NCBI GenBank assembly: GCA_007922195.1
Contig: ML681998.1
Coordinates: 19,851,663-19,915,662, forward strand
Direction of reading: 5' to 3'
Source: Podocnemis expansa
Taxonomy: Eukaryota; Chordata; Testudines; Podocnemididae
DNA: 64,000 nucleotides
The position numbers and the translations under genes are program-made. The notes beneath the pieces are model-generated. The model had not been told where the DNA came from, searched no databases, and worked only from the letters and a program-made list of their open reading frames with translations. Shown piece after piece: positions 21,477 to 32,683 of the stretch; position 1 is the first letter of the stretch, and each line of letters starts with the position of its first letter.

Positions 21477-22869
21477 GTTAGTGAAAGACAAATTTGAAAA
21501 TATTTATTATTTTGTTAGCTAAACAAAAGTAATCACATTAAAGTTCAGCAAAATAGTTTAATATACAAGAAAACATTGTTTTAAATGTTGCCATTACACT
21601 CAGAAATACAGTATAATGACATTTTATCTTCAGTTACCAAGATGATTACTTTTCAAGGTTTTAGATGTGCTTAATGAAATTTATGCTAGAAGAGCATTTG
21701 AAGTTTGCTTGTGCTTATACTGTATTATTTTGTATTGCATTTATGGACTATTACATTTTAAATAAAACAAATAGTGGTTTAGTTTGTATTTATTTATTAT
21801 ATATGATTGCTAAGCAATAAGTTTTCACCTTCATTATGGTTTGATGTCTAGTACTTATCTGCCAGCTGATAACTTACATATCTGTATCTCATGTTTTTAT
21901 TCTATCTCATTTTATGTGTATCTTGTGGAGTTCGTGATAATCGTTTGTGATCCTAATAGATAGTCATACAGGAATAAAAATTAATAAAATTTTATTAAAG
22001 ATGCAAAGAAGCGTATAAATGTGGTTTGAACTTCTTTATTTATGGCAAATTGTCAACAAGTTTGATTAATCCAATATTCTTCATTCAACAGAGCACTGGC
22101 TTCAATTTGCCTAAACATATGGCTTAGTCTGTAGTATGGGATACAGTAAATAAGGATTATGTCAGCATAATTCATTATGAGCTATATTAATCTGCTTAAG
22201 AATTTTTAGGGGAATTTTTATTTAATTAAAAATGGTTACATTGTGAGAGGACAAGGTCAGTGAAGATGGAAGCTTGAGTCATTACTTCAGTATATATTTC
22301 ACTGTTTAAGGATCAAAAACTCAAGACAAGATGATCTAGTGTCATTGTCGATGATTATGTTTAAATACTTTGCATTTCGTTGTGTGGAGGAGCTTTTTTT
22401 GGTTTTTTTGAATACTTCAGCACTTTGAGCTCAAGAATTATTGTTTTAACTACAGCATACTTATCCTAAAAAAACTGTTTTAAACAATTTTGCCTCCCAT
22501 GGATTTTAATTTTCTCATTTTTTTCCTTTAAACTGTTAAAAGTAACCTTAAAGAAGATTTGATATTGTAATTTTATTCCTGCATAAAGACTGCTAAGAAA
22601 TCCAAGGTATAGAATTAGAATATTATCCTGCATGGTACATTGTTGCCTGATTCACAGAGATATATAGTAAGGGCAATGTACCTAGTCTCCATACAGAGAG
22701 AAATCCTTAATATGACAAGGCTTTTTAATAATTAATTAATTGACCCTTTTAATAAACTCTTCTGCTTAATGATATCAGTTTGCAAATTAGTTGTACCTTA
22801 AGTGTAGGTGTTCATAGTAAAGGAAAACAATACAAGAAGAAAATAGAGTTTATAAGCACAAATCGGTTC
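21477..22869. other. RIMS2 intron, no recognised elements
   Basis: AT-rich intronic sequence between the first PDZ exon and the DIRS-like insertion. Nothing else can be supported. Confidence 0.45.
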
Positions 22870-23035
22870 GTTACTTACCAGTAACCATCCTTCTTCAGGA
22901 TGGGCTGCTCAGATTTATTCAGAACTCTGTGCCGGTGCACCTGATTTCTCAGAACTTTTTGCCCTAGCCTGTCAGAAGAGGGCAGGCGGCCACCGCCCCC
23001 CACGCCACCCTGTGGCTATATATGTGGCTGCCGCC
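22870..23035. repeat. DIRS inverted terminal repeat, left in window
   Basis: Begins GTTACTTACCAGTAAC and contains TTTTTGCCCTAGCCTGTCAG and GTGGCTATATATGTGGCTG, all found in complement at 28265-28419. Because the element is reversed this is its 3' repeat. Confidence 0.83.
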
Positions 23036-23093
23036 AGGCCCATCCCCAGTTCCTAGGAGTTGCCAACTTCAGATCCGGGGATGGGGGGAGGGG

Positions 23094-23192
23094 TCTGAAT
23101 GAATCCAGGCAGCCCATCTTGGAGAAGGACAGTTACTGGTAAGTAACCCACCATTCTTCTTCGAGTGCTGCTTGGATACATTCAGAAATAGG
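23094..23192. repeat. DIRS internal complementary region
   Basis: Two parts. 23094-23147 is the near-perfect complement of the left outer end 22870-22923 (ending GTTACTGGTAAGTAAC against GTTACTTACCAGTAAC). 23156-23192 (TTCTTCGAGTGCTGCTTGGA and onward) is the complement of the right outer end 28381-28415. The two element ends are thus represented side by side, as expected for the DIRS internal complementary region thought to template end joining into a circle. Confidence 0.8.
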
Positions 23193-23199
23193 TAACTGC

Positions 23200-26100
23200 T
23201 AGCCATGCTGATGGATGGCGGATGGAGTTGGCTCTTTCGCCTTCAGCACAGCATGTCTCCGACTTGGGTAGGTGTACAACGAGCAAGGTCCTCAAGAGGT
23301 CTAAGGAATCAACCTACGGACCGTTCTCCAGCCAAGGGTAACCTGGGATTGTACGACCTAACCCAATGGAGAGAAGTAGGCCCAGTTTGTTCGAGCGCCA
23401 ATTGTCGCGCTTGTGCAGGAGGGCCTGAGATCACCATACGCGTAAACATGATACCAGCATATCGTGGTTATGGTCAAGAAACATGACTCTAACTGCTCTG
23501 CTTAAAAGCAAATTGCCAGAGGCATGAGAGAGCCATTGGGGTTAGTGCTTTGGCAGCAACGCAAGTTAACGTACCTCTTATAGGGAGTTTCAGAAGACCG
23601 TAGGATTGTTGGGCTGGGAGTGGTGGGTATCAACACTGTAATAAACTGTAGAGGGGAGGTAGATCATGTTTCCCTGGATCAGGCAGTGTAAAGCATTGTG
23701 GCCCATGAGCCCGATGATGCTGATGCTGATGACAGACCTGGCATGCTTGGCATCTGAAAAAGGGATGGACTACCAGAGGCGAGTAGGGACTAGAAGAGTT
23801 ACTTTGTCCTTGATAGGAAGGAGAAAGTGTGGACAGCCATTGGCGGCAGCTGACAACCTGATACAGCACATTTGGGAATGAGGGACCCAGATCGGCATGA
23901 GGAAGGGAAGGTGCCTAACTCACCAAACGGCCCTATACAAGGCAGACCAGGAAAGGAACTTCCCATGAGCCTGATGAGTATATCCCAGGCCTATGTGAGG
24001 GTACCGATGACGCTGTGGTGGTCCCTGTTGAAGAGGACTGTGAGTTTTGATAACCTTGTGGAGGCAGAAGGAAGTGATGATGTCGTTATTTTCCCCCTTT
24101 TTATTTCCTGAATTCAGCGGTGGCGAAAGGCCAAAGGAGTATAGTGGTGAGAGGCTAATTGCAATGAAGCGACATCCAGGAGTAGGCTCATAAGTATGAT
24201 AATCCCTGGTACCCGCCCGGTCTCCGTGGCCTACGGGGTTAGGCTCACATTGGTTTATGAGACCTCATACCACTGGAAAGAGCCTAACTGGTATGACGCC
24301 GACCCTAGGTCTGGCGACAGACGAAGGTATGAGTCAGGATTGGGGCCCCCATAGGAAGGGCCCCTAGGGGGAAAAAGGGGTATATTGGAGGAGGGACCAG
24401 CATCCTCCATGGGGATGGAGTGAAGGTCCACCACCCCGAAGGTGTACATCCTGCCATCTCCTCAAAGAGACTTCCGATTATCTGCAGCATCTACTACGAG
24501 TGCGCTACTGATGTCATTAGATCTTACCCTGAGAGTGAAATCTATCAGGGGATGGCTAGCTCCTGAATTCCTGGTGGCTGGCCGGAATCTCGGGATGAGC
24601 ATCATATGAGGTCTATCCCGTGTGAAAGACCCTTAGAAATTGCCCAGGATGGAAGCATAAAACCAAGATGCAACCAGTAGGGCTAGAGAGCCCCCAGAGC
24701 ATGATGAGAAAGAGCGAGTTGTACCGTGGGACATCCAAACAGGTTCATCTCAGAGCTAGGCTGGAATGACCACGGCCCTATGGCCATCCCTAGGAGAGGA
24801 GCTACAAGAGGGACACCCCTGGTAGATAAGGCAATGACTGGGATCAGACTAGTACCCCACTTACAGGGATGGTCTGCAGACCATACCTGTGGAGCCCAGC
24901 TGGGAGTGCCCTGCACCGGCTTTGGACCCTTGAGTCTCAGAATGAAGATGCATTGCCTGCCTGTTGAACTGACTGGGCGGTTTTGACTGTGAGTTTGGTG
25001 AGGAAGGCAGAGAGACCAGGGTGTTCAACTCTGACCGAGTGACAAAGGGGTGGGAGAGGAACATCAGTATTATTACCTCATCTCTGATGGCCGTGACCTG
25101 AGAGCCCTTGATTTGATTGGGAGGGAATGGGCACATTAGAGTTTGGGAGGAGGAGGAGGGGATGGTAGTACCAGTCCACATCGTCAAAGAGACCCCGTGT
25201 ATGGATGTTCGGTCTCCACTGCGCATTCCGGGTAGCTGTGAATGACAGGCCCAGAGAGCGAAAAAGGAGCCATTGTTTGTTAGGGTCGGCAGAAACGAGA
25301 CGGGGTCCAGTTGATGCGACACCTCAGCAAGTCGTTCACCATGCTGTGAAGCAGCTGGCAGTAGCGAGTGTAGGGGTTTCATCACTGGCATGGGGCCCGC
25401 AAACAAGTTATCAAAGCCTGCATCTCTAGACAGGCTCCAGCCTGCATGTGCAGTACTTGACAGGCAGAAGCGATGTGCCTGCTCTGTGGGTTCAGGAAGG
25501 GTTGAAGTATCCCAAGCTGGAGGCACATACCTTAGGGCCTTGGATGGGGTCAATCAGATGCGAGCTATGTTTAATTTGATACCGTTAGTCACAATCGGAG
25601 GGGTTAGGGTGGCACATAAGAAGGGTAGGGAGGTTCTCCCCCCACTTTTGAGGCAAGAGGAAAGAAACAAGTATCAACAAGGGGGCCTCTGACCACCTGG
25701 TTGGGGGGCGGAACAGTAGGGGTTTGTTCTTGTATGGAAATAGACACAGGGAACAGGAGGGCCCCATTTGGTTCGGAGTTGGGATAGACAGGTGATACAC
25801 TCTTCAATGTTTGGGGTGTATTCCGTGAGCCCTTATGTCTCCCAAAAGGTGAAGGAGCTGCCGCCCAAGGGGGGCGTTGTGTACGGGACATGATAGCACC
25901 CTGGGGCAAAAACCATCCTCTAAGGGATGCCCATGGGATTTTGACCACAAATCCCCATTGTGATCGCTATGGTAGTCAAGGAGTGAAGACCCCTCAGGTG
26001 TTGACGTATTCAGGTAGACAATGGGAGAATGGATATGTGTCCAACCTTAATCCTACTCGAAGGAAGAGAGGCTGCTTGACCTCTGAACCATCTGCCCTCA

Positions 26101-26470
26101 CCTGGGGGCTGGGGGTAGTAGAAGGCTGTCTGTCAACTTGGAAAAATGGTACCAAGGGAGAGGGCACTCCACGGCAGATTCTGGATGGTAGACAGCATGG
26201 CTGTGAACATAGACAGTAGTGCTGATTGACCAGTTGGGATCCCCGCCTGCAGTTGCAGGGGGAAGGGCTTTGCTGGAAAGGTCCCCCAGGTGGCTTTTGA
26301 ACTGAAGTTGTGGTGGTGAGGATTAAGTCCTCACCAGTAACTGTTGGGAGGGGGCAGCCTACAAATGGGACCCTATGGGGTGGGAGGATGTGGAAGAGGC
26401 CCTATTGAGAGAAGTCCAAGATATTTTAACTGCCCCTGGGGGTCACGAGCAGTCCCCAAGACGGCTGAGG
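23200..26470 (-). pseudogene. Eroded downstream part of the DIRS-like element
   Basis: This part of the element should encode reverse transcriptase/RNase H and other enzymes. The longest minus frame (25553-24861, 230 aa) and others have no motif I can name with confidence; on the + strand there are equally many small ORFs. It may be a highly mutated pol region or a non-coding replacement in a non-autonomous copy. I could not decide between these. Confidence 0.4.
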
Positions 26471-26474
26471 TCTC

Positions 26475-28068
26475 TTATGAGAAGAGGGAATCCCCCCCGA
26501 AGAGGAGATTGCGAGCCACCTGCTGAGAAGCTGGGGGCACTCTGGCTTCCTGAAGCCAAGCTGCGCCACACAGGGTTACCACTGTGGCCATAGTGTGGTC
26601 CACCATATCTACCACATCCCAGACTGACAAAAGGAGGTCCTGGGAGGCTATTTTACCTTCCTCCAAGAAGGCATCATACTCTTCCCTGGCCTCCGGAGGG
26701 AGCAGATGTCTAAATTTGTTTATTGACTGCCACATATCCAACATGTATCTGCTTCTTAGGGCCTGATTGTTCATGACCCACAACTGGAAGGCCAAGGAAG
26801 AGTATACTTTCCGTCCCAGTAGCTCTAATTCCCTTGCGTCCCTCAATATCAGGAGGGGATCATGTGGAGTCTGTCCTGGCCCCTGAGGCCACCGCTACCA
26901 CAGCACGAGGTGGGACTGGGTGGTGGGCGAGTGAGGGGAACTCTGAGCTTGGGACCCTGTATTTGAGGCCCGCTGTGTCTGAGACCGGAGGGATGGAACC
27001 TGGGTTTTTCCAGCAGGAGAAGGCCAGGTCCCAGACACTAGGGTGGAGGGGAACCGTGACTGAGAACATGGGGCCGAATAGGGCATTGGAGGGTGTCTTG
27101 GAGGATTGGACCTCCGTCCCCATGTGGGCTGAGACGCGGCACAAATCAAAATGTGCCAACAAATTGCCCTTGTAAGAGGACAGTACTGGGTTTAAGGGTC
27201 TCCCTGGTGCCAGGGGTGGTACCAGTGTGGACACAGGTGCCTCTTGCGGTTATCATTCATGAGGGTGGTACTGGAAGGGCGAAGGCACCAACACCCAGCG
27301 CCAAGGCCATTTAGAGCCCTTTGAAGCCCCTTCCCCTGGGAAGGGGAAGCATCTCGGGACCCAGAGGGCGGTATCGGAGATGGCAGGATGATATGCTGCC
27401 GAGGAGACTGCTCCGCGGTACCAGGACCCAATGGGGGTGACAGGCTCTGGAGCTTCAGAGCCCAGGGCTGGAGTCAGGGAAGGAGAGCAGTGCCACTTGT
27501 GTTGGGCCCAAGCCCTTGACATGAAGGCCAACTTGTCCCTTCTAACCAGCACCAGGGAGGAAGGTGTAGGGAGCAGGAGGAGCTCCCTGGCAGCCTCCAC
27601 TGCCTCCAGAGTTGTCGGGATTGGTACTGACCCAAAGCGGTCCCAGGGAGAGCCCTGTGTCAAAGATGTGGGACAATACCGGTACCCCGGTACCGGGGTC
27701 GAATGCGACCGGTCCTGGGAAGAGCCCTGTGTGGGAGACGTGGAGCTGTGTTGGCACCGCGGTACCGAGGTCATTACTGAGCTTGTCCTGAGGCCCCTGT
27801 TGGCACGATGCCGGGCGGGTTCCGGTGCTGAACTGACATGTGGTGCCGGAGGAGGTCCCAAAGCCTCAGGAGAAGAGTGCCAAGCCTGCTCGGAGGCCAG
27901 GGCACGGCACCTTTGCTGCCTGCCCTTGATTGTCCTTGGCTTGAAGGACAGACAGATGGAAAATGCAGTGACCATGTGGCTTTTGCCCAGGCACCAGAGG
28001 CACTTCTTGTGCAGATCGTCCCGCAGGAAGTCCTTGCCACATTCGGCACAGGGTTTGAACCCCGGCAT
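26475..28068 (-). pseudogene. DIRS gag-like ORF1, frameshifted
   Basis: Read on the minus strand from MPGFKPCAECGKDF at 28068. The N-terminus has a Cys/His cluster, CAEC-x8-HKKC-x2-C-x4-H, the same as the PGFKACDAY..DHRSTCLKCL..H cluster near 60.8 kb. The first frame stays open to 27253 and is rich in Pro, Ser and Thr. The conserved C-terminal region continues in other frames: LKYRVPSSEFPSLAHHPVPP near 26970-26910 and RKVYSSLAFQLWVMNNQALR near 26815-26755, followed by LLPPEAREEYDAFLEEGK. These align with KKYFVLSKYYECLYTHPAPG and HKVYSTGGLQLRVANQQAIL of the + strand copy. It would form the nucleocapsid-like protein of the element; at least two frameshifts inactivate it. The open frame extends upstream to 28314 but that part lies in the terminal repeat. 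Confidence 0.75.
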
Positions 28069-28264
28069 TGCGTATGATGGAGTAGTGCAATGTTGTGGCC
28101 CAAGAGGGAAGACCTTCTTTGGTGGAACTAAGTCCACAAATAGGTGCTCCCAGTTGGGCAAAAAGCTCATAAAGCAAACGAAGGACAGGCTGCTTGTGGA
28201 TGCAAGGAGCGGGCAGTTCCACAACCGACGTGAAGGTGGAAGAAATGAAACTGGGGAGGGACTG

Positions 28265-28419
28265 GGTGGCAGCCATATATATAGCCAAGGGGTGGCATGA
28301 AAGGTGGTGGCCACCTGCCCTCTTCTGACAGGCTAGGGCAAAAAGTTGCAACCAGTGAGACACTCCGGCACAGAGACACCTATTTCTGAATGTATCCGAG
28401 CAGTGCTCGAAGAAGAAGC
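28265..28419. repeat. DIRS inverted terminal repeat, right in window
   Basis: Complement of the left repeat; carries CAGCCATATATATAGCC, CCTGCCCTCTTCTGACAGGC and ends with GAGCAGTGCTCGAAGAAG. This is the 5' end of the reversed element. Confidence 0.82.
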
Positions 28420-29283
28420 TATTGTTATTCAATTAAAAGTTCACATCACTTTACAAGAGATTAAATGAACACTTTCATAGATTCATCAAGTTGGTCCCCT
28501 TTACAGCCAAAGCAAATAATTAAAAGAAAGAGTCATCAGTACAAAATATCTTATTTTTCACCAAATAAGGCACTGAAGGAAAGGTGGGTGAAATTTTTGT
28601 AAAAACTAAAACTAAAAACAACCATTTAGTGATGAAGGTTATTTTTACTAAGACTGGTAGAAAATTTGGTGAAACTATTAAATATTTGGAGACTGATTTG
28701 CTTTTCGTGCTTCTCCTGGAAGAGAAATATAATTTAAAATAGACCTTACAAGAACTTCTTTTTGTAACTAAATGACTTCAAAAGATGATTTCGTCTTCAA
28801 CAAATAGCAATGAACTTTGTCCCTGTCAGCTACAAATTAAGCAGTGTAGTCTCTCCCAATACCTGGATTTGAAACCCTGTTATACCAATCTGATCTGTAT
28901 TCATGCATTTAGAGCAGGATACACTAAGTTTTTTTTCTCTTAAAAGTTACAGTTTTGAGTGTATATATTTTATTGATGCAAACAGTCCAGTCACTGGTAC
29001 ATTAAATGTTTTTTGGGGGTCAGTTAGTTACAGTGCTGTGAAGTTATAGGCTTATTCAGTTTACATCAACCGTACAGTTTATAAGCTTTAAAATTCTATG
29101 CTTGCATTGTATTATCTTTAAATTAGTTAAATATCCAGAGTATATGTCAACTAATCCAGACAAAGACATTAGTCGGAAGGGTTTGATTTTTTTTCTTACA
29201 TAAAATTTTTGTTTATATTGCCATAAAGTCTCAATCATTAAAAAAAATTCTGTTTCTGTGAAAATCCTTTCTCTTCCAAACAG
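28420..29283. other. RIMS2 intron, no recognised elements
   Basis: AT-rich. Ends in TTCTCTTCCAAACAG, the polypyrimidine tract and acceptor of the next exon. Confidence 0.45.
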
Positions 29284-29383
29284 GTTGTAGGAGGAAAGAT
29301 GACTGAAACTGGTCGCCTGTGTGCATTTATTACTAAAGTGAAGAAAGGAAGTTTAGCTGATACTGTGGGGCATCTTAGACCAG
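29284..29383 (+). CDS. RIMS2: RIMS2 exon: PDZ domain, middle part
   Basis: A 100-nt exon, acceptor AACAG and donor GTATGTG, phase 0 in and phase 1 out. It encodes VVGGKMTETGRLCAFITKVK followed by KGSLADTVGHLRP and the first base of Gly. VVGGK completes the second beta strand after the LGLK loop and LADTVGHLRPGD is the conserved PDZ helix/turn. Joined to the next exon the Gly codon is G|GC. The Thr in MTETGR differs from the Ser of the mammalian sequence I remember. Confidence 0.96.
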
Positions 29384-29925
29384 GTATGTGTCTGCTTTAG
29401 AAATGTGCAGCTGAACTATTATACAGGAGACAGTAATCAAAAGAATACATTCTTTATCAGCTTAGTTTGAAGTGATTACGTACTCAAAATGTGGTGAGCT
29501 ACAGCAGTGCAGCTGATAAATTTGAAAGTTCAAACGGAGTCCTACGTTAACTCACTAGATTATCCATCCTCCCACTTCTACAGGCTCTGTCAATTCTCAC
29601 TTTTTTTTTTTAAAAAAAATTGACTTTTTAAAAAGATTCATAAAAAAACCAAACAACCCACATCTACAGTACTGTATCTGGTCAGTAAGTGTGTTAGTTT
29701 TAGAAAGCAATAGTTGTCTTTTCTGTAATGTTAATATTTTCTGGTATTTATCCAAACAAAGTTTGGGAAGCTACTACTTCTCTGGGACTTTTCTGTTTTT
29801 AAGACGCTAGACTTGTTTAGTACAGATTGCACAGTTCAGAAAGCATATAGTGACATTGTCACTAGCAATGCAGTTCAGAGAATTAGCTTTGCTTTCTAAA
29901 CCGATTGTTATTACTGCAATTGCAG

Positions 29926-30049
29926 GCGATGAAGTGTTAGAATGGAATGGAAGGTTGTTGCAAGGAGCCACCTTTGAGGATGTATATAACATAATCTTGG
30001 AATCCAAGCCTGAGCCACAAGTGGAGCTTGTTGTTTCAAGGCCAATTGG
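29926..30049 (+). CDS. RIMS2: RIMS2 exon: PDZ domain, C-terminal part
   Basis: A 124-nt exon, acceptor TTGCAG and donor GTGAGT, phase 1 in and phase 2 out. It encodes GDEVLEWNGRLLQGATFEDV, YNIILESKPEPQVELVVSRP and the start of IG. EVLEWNGRLLQGAT is the central PDZ strand region and VYNIILESK the second helix, whose first residue normally contacts the ligand at position -2. EDV replaces the EEV I remember from mammals. The frame continues upstream to 29850 only by chance; the PDZ sequence and the acceptor set the exon start. Confidence 0.96.
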
Positions 30050-30629
30050 GTGAGTTGTTGTCTAAATTTTCTTACTGATTAAAATAAAGTGCTCTTACAT
30101 TTCACTTTGGACACAGCACACATTTATTAGCTTTTATACAGATTATAAAACAGTACAGAACACTCTATAATGAAAAAGCATGACTGTAGGGCCAAATTGT
30201 CCCTGTTAGGTACAGACTGAAATGAATAATGTTTGAGGGAGTTCTGGGAGGCATTTTGGAGCTTCCTGATGCATAGGTTCAACATACGTGCTACATTACC
30301 TCTTGAGAGGTCCAGAATATGCTCTCTTTAATGGATGGCAAATCGCTGACCAGAGCAGTACAGGCACTGAAGTTATTGTTGGCCTCTGCTTCGGGGAAGC
30401 AACTTGTTCCTTCTCTCTGCTCCACGTTTTTGTATCCACGCGTGGATCAGTCAAAGTGTGACCCATAAAGAATTCATATCCATTTCCTAATAATCTGCAA
30501 TATAGAGCTTTTGCCAAAATGTTTATAATATTAATATAATGCAGAGGGAGGATTCTTGTACTTGGTGAAATCATGTTTCCTTCTTGCTCTGTGAACAGTC
30601 AATCTAGTAAATGATGGGTTAGCATCTAG
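30050..30629. other. RIMS2 intron, nothing recognised
   Basis: Intronic sequence without a clear repeat. The 92-aa minus ORF at 30296-30574 lacks any domain. Confidence 0.35.
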
Positions 30630-31640
30630 AGCATGATATATGTCAGTGAATCATTAACACATTGTCGAGCTATACCCAAAGGACAGGAAGCATTTCACGT
30701 GGTTTTAAGCAGGGTACAAGTTTATTACCAGATGTCTGAGATTACTGAGCAGATGAAACTGTACATGCAGGTTACACTGTATTCATTCAGTAATTCCCCA
30801 CAGAGCTTCTATCACCCCACCCACCTTTGTCCATCCAGCTCCCCCTCATAAGAGGGTTAAATTGGGCTATAAGAATGGGGGTTTGGCTTTGTAATGTACC
30901 AGTTGTAGGAATCCCAAGCAGTGTTCACCCCTAAGCTGCATAAGCAGCTGAGCAACATAGGTTGGTTGTTGTGTGCAGTTCTGGCCCCCAACCCCCGCCT
31001 CCGCTCCACTGGCTTAATCCTCTCCTCTGACTCTAAGCCGCCTGTCTCCCTCTCCTGGTCACCCCCCGCCAGCTGGCCTGATCTCAGCTGCCCCACTCCT
31101 CCAGCCAGCCCAACCCCTGTCTTCCCTTCAACCTTCCACCTCCATTCATGACCAGCTGTCCCTGCCCTGTCCCCGGTTGCTCCCCCCGCCTCCTTACCAG
31201 GCCCCTGGAACAGGGCGGCTTTGCCACTGACCTCTCTCCAGCTGAAGAAGGTCTCAGTGAGCATGCACAGATGCTCTGCGCATGCTCAGTGAGACTCTAT
31301 TCCAACCTGGGAGTTTTAAAAACTCTAGGCTCAGAGGAAGCTTTCAGACAGCCGGAAGACTCTTTCTTCTGGCTGGGTAGGGACTGTGGCGGCTGGCTGT
31401 GCGCAGCCGGCAGTGTTCCTTGTGTGGGGCAGCAGCAGCGGCTGTGCTGCTGCGCAGTTTGCAGGGAACGTTGACTGAGTCCTCCCACAGATTCTATTTC
31501 ATTAACCAACTTGTTCTTTTTAAATCCTTTTACCAGGACATTTATCCATTCCCTTTACCTTTGCTACAGAATACCTGGACTGAACAGCCACTTGCATAAG
31601 TTCTAATGCTGGATAGCGGCCTGGCCCTGAGTCCCTGGCT
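30630..31640. repeat. GC-rich insertion-like segment, possibly LTR
   Basis: An abrupt rise in GC content at about 30820-31480 within AT-rich intron. An inverted repeat CAGTGAGCATGC / GCATGCTCAGTG lies at 31255-31291. The upstream GGGTACAAGTTTATTACCAG phrase resembles a sequence near 38115 (CTAACAGTTTATTACAGAAC). These points suggest a mobile element, perhaps an LTR, but no terminal motif, target duplication or coding region identifies it. Small ORFs on both strands have no domains. Confidence 0.35.
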
Positions 31641-32239
31641 GGACTCGGGGCACTGGGACTGGGCTTATTTGTTCTGGAATTGGCTTGAATACAGCTGAAA
31701 CCTTAATAATTTGAGGCATAAATATATCTGATTCTGATAGCACACTTCCTTATTCCTTCCTTTTCTGAAACTCAGAACAAAAATGACAAACCAAAATGTT
31801 TTTCAGTTAAAATATAAAATTTCATAGCAAACATTCCTCTACAACCCAGGATGTGCCTCAGTGCTCCATCTGAACAGTGCAAATAGCAGCACTGCTTTAC
31901 CTCACAGAGAGGCTATGAGGAGACATAGGTTAAACATTGTGAGGCATTCACATATTATGGTGATAGGACCATAAACAGAATGGAAACTTGTACTACTGCC
32001 ATCCCTTCCCTGTGTGCTGGTGCCTTCTTTTCACCTGTTCCCCTCATATATTGTCCATTTTGAATGTAACTGTAGCTCAGAAGGCTTGGCTGTATTTCTT
32101 CTGAGTCCCCTGAATTCTCTCTTCAACACATTCCCCCACCCTGTAGAGGGATTCCTGTTTTATAGGCTCATTTATTTAACTACTTCCAAATCTTTAATAT
32201 AATCATTGGTCCTTTCTTATCTTAGTCACTTTGCCTCTG
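31641..32239. other. RIMS2 intron, nothing recognised
   Basis: No exon or repeat can be supported. Confidence 0.35.
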
Positions 32240-32580
32240 TTTCAGAGGAGTCGCCATGATAGTCTATTTCAGGAAAACAACAAGCAGTCCTGTGGCACTT
32301 TTAAAGACCAACAAATGTATTTATCACATAAGCTTTCATGGTTATAATCCCACTTTGTAAGATGCATGAAATGGAAAATGTGGCTTGTTAGGTGTATATA
32401 TACATGCAGATTTAAATTGACCTTGTGACTACCCTCCTCTGCATGTATTTAAACACCAAACATACTACAGGTTCTGTTTCATGTATGTAATAAAGTGAGA
32501 TTATACCCATGAAAGCTCATATGATAAATAAATTTGTTGGTCTTTAAAAGTACCACAGAACTCCTTGTTTATTCTGACTA
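32240..32580. mobile_element. Penelope-like inverted pair with 105-bp spacer
   Basis: Left arm: AAGCAGTCCTGTGGCACTTT then AAAGACCAACAAATGTATTT and AGCTTTCATGGTTATAATCC (about 32280-32350). Right arm: GAGATTATACCCATGAAAGC to TTTGTTGGTCTTTAAAAGTA and CCACAGAACTCCTTGTTTAT (about 32497-32570). The arms match the other first-family Penelope-like copies. The spacer, about 32365-32490, is unrelated to the ORF-less hairpins and may be an internal part of the element or a later insertion. Confidence 0.7.
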
Positions 32581-32683
32581 TGTTTGTAAACAAAATACTG
32601 ACTCCCTGCCTCGGGGCATAAACTAGGAGCAGCACCTCTCCTCTGCGGAACTCCCATTCCACACTCAGGTTGTGCTACAGTTA

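Larger units (their letters stand above)
22870..28419 (-). mobile_element. DIRS-like retrotransposon, near full length, reverse orientation
   Basis: About 5.5 kb with inverted terminal repeats (22870-23035 and 28265-28419) that share an exact 33-bp block (22954-22986 = complement of 28314-28346), and an internal complementary region next to the left repeat (23094-23192). The minus strand carries an ORF1-like gag at 28068-26475. The stretch 26470-23200, where reverse transcriptase, RNase H and the tyrosine recombinase should lie, gives only broken frames in which I could not securely identify motifs. DIRS elements integrate through a tyrosine recombinase and a circular intermediate, and do not make target duplications; none is seen. 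The copy sits in the intron within the PDZ coding region. Confidence 0.8.

Noticed and set aside
24861..25553. A 230-codon minus strand ORF as a possible gene
   Set aside because: It is inside the DIRS-like element between its ends and has no recognisable domain; treated as element debris.
27431..28300. A 289-codon + strand ORF
   Set aside because: It lies opposite the DIRS gag frame, which has recognisable motifs on the minus strand; the + reading has none.
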